Positions 59,740-64,000 of a DNA stretch of 64,000 nt are shown here, piece after piece. This stretch comes from Xanthoparmelia taractica (lineage: Eukaryota; Ascomycota; Lecanoromycetes; Lecanorales; Parmeliaceae). Each line of letters starts with the position of its first letter. Position 1 is the stretch's first letter. The position numbers and the translations under genes are program-made. The stretch spans positions 102,682 through 166,681 of the forward strand of contig JANQBS010000079.1 of the NCBI GenBank assembly GCA_033085395.1. Reading direction: 5' to 3'. The notes below the pieces were generated by a model that was given only the letters and a program-made list of their open reading frames with translations, was not told the origin of the DNA and ran no database searches.

Positions 59740-62700
59740 TCCGTCATGATATCAATAGTATAGACTCTCAACGATGCTTATATTATTAAATTCGCGAATA
59801 AAGTTCTCGCTCGCCTTAACACTCTATATAACGTGGGAATAGACTATAGAGGTATTCTCCTTAGTAGCTAAAGCGTGAGCTATAGTAAAGACATTTTTAA
59901 TCTAATAGACAGCTAGTTAGTAGAATAAAATATCCCGATATATTATATGGCAAGTCTATTTATCGACCGTTAAAGGCGGTAGTAGCTAAGCGTTCTATAT
60001 TCTTACGTGTGATTATCGCTACTTCTTAAAACGTACGCGTTCTATAAAGAAAGTATTTCTAGATTTACCTTCTCGCGCCAATAGATAGCCCCTTATACTT
60101 TAATATAAGATAGATTCTACTAAGCGCCTACGACGCCAACCTCTCTATTCGGTTCGACTATATCCTCCTATACGCTTAATATAATATCGATCCGTACTAT
60201 CCTCTCGAAATAGCTCTCTATTAGCTAGATATCTAGTAATACCTCTTCTTTTATCTTATCATGCACGAGAATTCTTTTTTTATTAAGGTCTTAGTGCACA
60301 CTTATTAGTCTACACTTAGACCTAGAGTTACCTCTCTCGGGCCTTATAATTATTAATCGTATAGAGTCTATATTACGCTATTTAGATATAGTCTCGCGAG
60401 TATAAAGATAAATCTTAACGTTACTTAGACCGATAGACGTCTTCTTTCCCTCGGTAGTTATAAGCGCTCGTATACTATCTATACTACTATCGCTAGGTAT
60501 ACGGGTCGGAAAGGTCTGAGATGGTCTGGGATATGGGGTGTCGATACCATATCATGGTATGGTATGATATTGAGACCATATCATTTGATTTTTATGAGAT
60601 AATCTGGAAGACGTGCTGATATCATGAAATAATCTGGGAAATTTCTAATATATGCAGGGGTATCTTATATTATATGTAGGAATATAAGAAATATACTATA
60701 TATAGAAGAAGTTACTCTATATAGAATCATGCGAACGTATTCTAATTATTATTCTAGCCATCACTTCACTTCATTATCGCTATTACTATCACTTCACTTT
60801 ATTACGTTATTAAGCTAAGCTCGCTATCGCATTTGATATCGTATTGCAAAAGATCTTCGTAATTATCTAGAGCTTAACGAGTTATTTTTATTATTATTAA
60901 TATATTTAATTTATTTAATTATTAGAAGAATTACTAGCACGTTAATTATAATAATAATCTATTATTTATTCTACGATAACAAATTTCTCTCTTCTTTCTT
61001 CGTATTATAAAAAGAATTTATAATTATTTTTTATAATTATATATTCTTAGTTATTAAAGTTACACGCTTTGTATAAATAATATAAAGATTAATATCTTCG
61101 AATATATAATAAAGAAAAGCTTTCGCTAATTTATAAATAACCTTAATAATTAATCTAGAAAAACGTATTTTCTTTATATATATTATCGCGATTTCTCTTA
61201 TTACTCGCGAAAAGAAGAGCTTAAGAATTATTAAATCGAATTTTCTCTAATAGCGACGAATCTCACGTAAAATAATAATTATAGTTTATTAATAAAATAA
61301 AATAGATAGATTCGAGATTAGACTTACTTTTAGCTTTTTATCTACGTTTTTAAGTATTATTATTTAATAATTCTTACGCTAATCTATTTTTCTTAATTAA
61401 TTCTAATAATTAAATATTTAAAGACTACGTAGAAGTAATTAGTTGCACTTAAGATTATCTAATATTAACTATATATATTATAATTTCTCTAATCTTTTCT
61501 TTACTCTTATATACTATTATTTACTCGCGTATCAGCTTTATACTTAATATTTTATTTATAAATTTAATATATTTACTTTAAAATATTATCTCGCGTAATA
61601 ATTCTTTTACGAGTTATAGCTTAAAAACGAAGAAGTTAAGATTAGAGCTAAGATTCGAAGTCGAAATTCGAGGGTAATAACTTATTAGATAGATAGATAA
61701 TAAGATAAATAGTAGAAGAATAATGAATAATAGAAAAATAATAAATATTAGAAGAATAATAAATAATAGAAGAAAGAGTAGAAAGAAAATAAAAGTACAC
61801 GATAAACATATCTTAGAAAACGTGATATTATAGATAAAATCAATGTTATTTATTAATGCTTTTAGATATCTATCGTAATAATATTAAAATTAATTTATTT
61901 TATAATCGAAAAGCGAAAGAAGAATATTCTTATTATAAGTATTAAGATTCTATAAGAATAAATTTATCTTATAATTAATTCTAGTAATTATTTTAATAAT
62001 TACCTAAGCGTATTAAAATTTTATCGATTTAGACGCTAACACGTAGAATTCTCGATAATCTTTTCACATTGAATAAATAATAGAAATTAATACTTAATCG
62101 ATTTTCTTCTCGATAATTCTTTTAATAATAAATATTAATATCTAAATAATTCCCCTCTTAAATTTTTTCCTTAAATAATTCTTATTTATCGCATCTTTCT
62201 TTCGTTCTAATATTTAAGACGCGTTTCTATTATTAATATAATTAAAGATATTTAATATACTTCTATCTTAATAGAGAGTATATAATTAATAATTTTTAGC
62301 TAAATCGCAATTTATAGAGTATCGATCTTATAGAAATAATTACTTTTTTTATCTTTATATTTCTTTATTAATCTTTTTTCTAATTATTAAAAAAGAAGAA
62401 TAATTAGATTCTTAGATATACTTTTCGCTCTTTAATATAGAGTTTAATAATCTTAAATTTAAGACTTTACGTTATAATATAATTAATTAATCTAAAGATA
62501 ATTAATTAAAGCGTAAAGTCGTTTAAGATCTTAGCGAAAATCTTAATATTTTTATTTTTTAAAAAAAGAAATTAAAACACGTAAAGAAAGTTAATAACGT
62601 CGCTAAGAATTATTATATTTATATTTATAAAAAGATTAGCGAATTCGCGATTACTTTAAACTTATAGCGAGAAATATATATTAAAATTCTTCGCTAGCAA

Positions 62701-64000
62701 GAAGTCGACTTTAGATAATATTTATTTATCTTTATAATTATTATTCTAATTATTAGTTTTTTTAATCTAATACTTAAAATAGAATTATATAAGACGTATA
62801 TAATAATATTATTACTCGATATCTTCGACTTTAGATTTATTTTAGAATAATAATTTACGTTAATAAAAATAATAACTCGTTATAAGAAAATATAGAAGAT
62901 AAAGAAATAGAATAAAGTATATAATTATCTTTAATAAAAAAGTATTTATTTTAATTATATAATAAATAAGATCTTTTTAATTATTAAAGAGAGAGATAAT
63001 ATTCTAGATTATAAGCGTTACGATTTATTAAAATTCGTAAAGAATAATTAATTATTAAATATTAAGCTATTCGCGTATAAGTAGAATCTCGAGTAAAATT
63101 ATATATCGAATATAAAGATATATTTATTTATTAATATATAAAACGTGTAGCGAAAGACTAATAGATCTCTGCTACGTAAACTTAGAGTACTAAATTATAA
63201 GAATTTAAGAAGCTATTTTAGAAAAGAACATATATATCTATCTATAATTTTAATATATTTATATATTTTTAATTATTATTCTAATTACCGCTAATCTATT
63301 TAGAAGAGATATATCTTCTTCGATATTATATTATTTTTGTATATATTCTTTGATTATCGAGAGAAAGTTATATATCGTAATATAACTAGTTATATTTAGA
63401 ATAGGTACTTTAAATATAATAATACGAGATAATTATCTCTATTAGAATCGATATTATTTTAATTAAATAATTATAATTTCGCTATAATAGATTTTAAGCT
63501 CGATCTTAATACGATAAATATAAGAAGAGCGTACGATCTTATTATTTAAGACTATAATAATATACTCGCTAATTTTAAACTTCTTATATTTAATATAAAT
63601 AGTCTTAGTCTTTTAATTAAAGAAATCGTTAACTATATAAATTATAATAATTAATCTTAAAAATATTCTAAAATTCTAGTTATAATTTTAGTTATTATAC
63701 GTCTTATTCGAATTAATAAATAGTTATCTTATTTCGTAAGCTACGAATAAGCTATATATTTATAACTTATAAAGTAACTCTTTTTACGTGAAATACGTAT
63801 AATTACGCGATTATATAAAAATTAATTATAATTACTTCTTAATAAAAAAGATAAGATCTATTATTTAATTTAAAGATAATTTTAATCTTTATTAATTCTT
63901 AAAGTACGCTTAAGATAGAGAAATAAATTTAAAAATCTCTCTTTTTAATAAGTCTTAGAATCTTCTTTATTAATTAAGTAAACGCTTTTTATAATATAAT
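59740..64000. repeat. RIP-decayed repeat tract, runs off right edge
   Basis: From about 59740 the sequence becomes very AT-rich, with almost no intact frames and few CA/TG or CC/GG dinucleotides, while CG persists: the same signature as inside the gypsy element. The left part (about 59740-60520) is less decayed and of unknown type. The rest follows a copia-like LTR (separate entry) and may be the 5' part of an element cut by the window edge. I could not read domains through the decay. Confidence 0.75.
60565..60831 (+). repeat. Possible copia-type LTR, less decayed
   Basis: A segment starting TGATATTGAGACCATATC (or at TGAGACC, 60571) and ending TATCGCA. It contains ATAATCTGGAAG and ATAATCTGGGAA in tandem context, then a TATATAGAAG promoter-like stretch and CACTTCACTTCATTATC. 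The general layout resembles fungal Ty1/copia LTRs. The following TTTGATATCG could be a decayed initiator-tRNA primer site (TGGTATC). The second LTR is outside the window, so the boundaries are unproven. Confidence 0.35.

Overview
This is nuclear DNA of a filamentous ascomycete (Pezizomycotina). Short introns (about 45-110 bp) with GT..AG borders interrupt most genes. The gene content is typical of that group: HET-domain, NLR-like, 2EXR/F-box-like and DUF7029-type proteins plus fungal MAP-kinase components. AT-rich tracts carry the strand-symmetric C-to-T decay expected of repeat-induced point mutation (RIP). I cannot name the species from sequence alone.

Layout. 1-5949: three minus-strand genes, an FHA-domain protein cut by the left edge, the cell-wall-integrity MAP kinase Slt2/MpkA, and an F-box-like protein. 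7524-14461: a minus-strand gene split by a complete but RIP-destroyed Ty3/gypsy LTR retrotransposon (7737-14321, 208-bp LTRs, target duplication GCCAT), which itself carries a nested 155-bp solo LTR. 17012-21024: a large NLR-like gene (alpha/beta-hydrolase, NB-ARC, 11 near-identical 42-residue TPRs). 21405-21540: relic of a FAD monooxygenase. 22715-26103: an ENA-type cation P-type ATPase. 27747-36000: a small secreted Pro-rich protein, a phospholipase-D-like protein, a BTB protein, a 2EXR-like protein and an unrecognised conserved-looking protein. 36952-39111: a seven-exon GPI-type surface protein. 39906-53996: a housekeeping block with Mrc1 (replication checkpoint), Ste7-type MAPKK, Spt6 (transcription elongation) and Rrp4 (RNA exosome). 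54149-59485: a 2EXR-like protein, an acidic unknown and a HET-domain protein. 59740-64000: a second RIP-decayed tract running off the right edge, beginning with what looks like a copia-type LTR.

The window is a mosaic. Conserved signalling and nucleic-acid genes (Slt2, Ste7, Mrc1, Spt6, Rrp4) are interleaved with fast-evolving self/non-self recognition genes (NLR-like and HET) that sit directly beside the two RIP-decayed repeat blocks. Exon structures were built by hand from splice signals, reading-frame continuity and family knowledge. No alignment or database search was run, so family assignments rest on motifs I can see.
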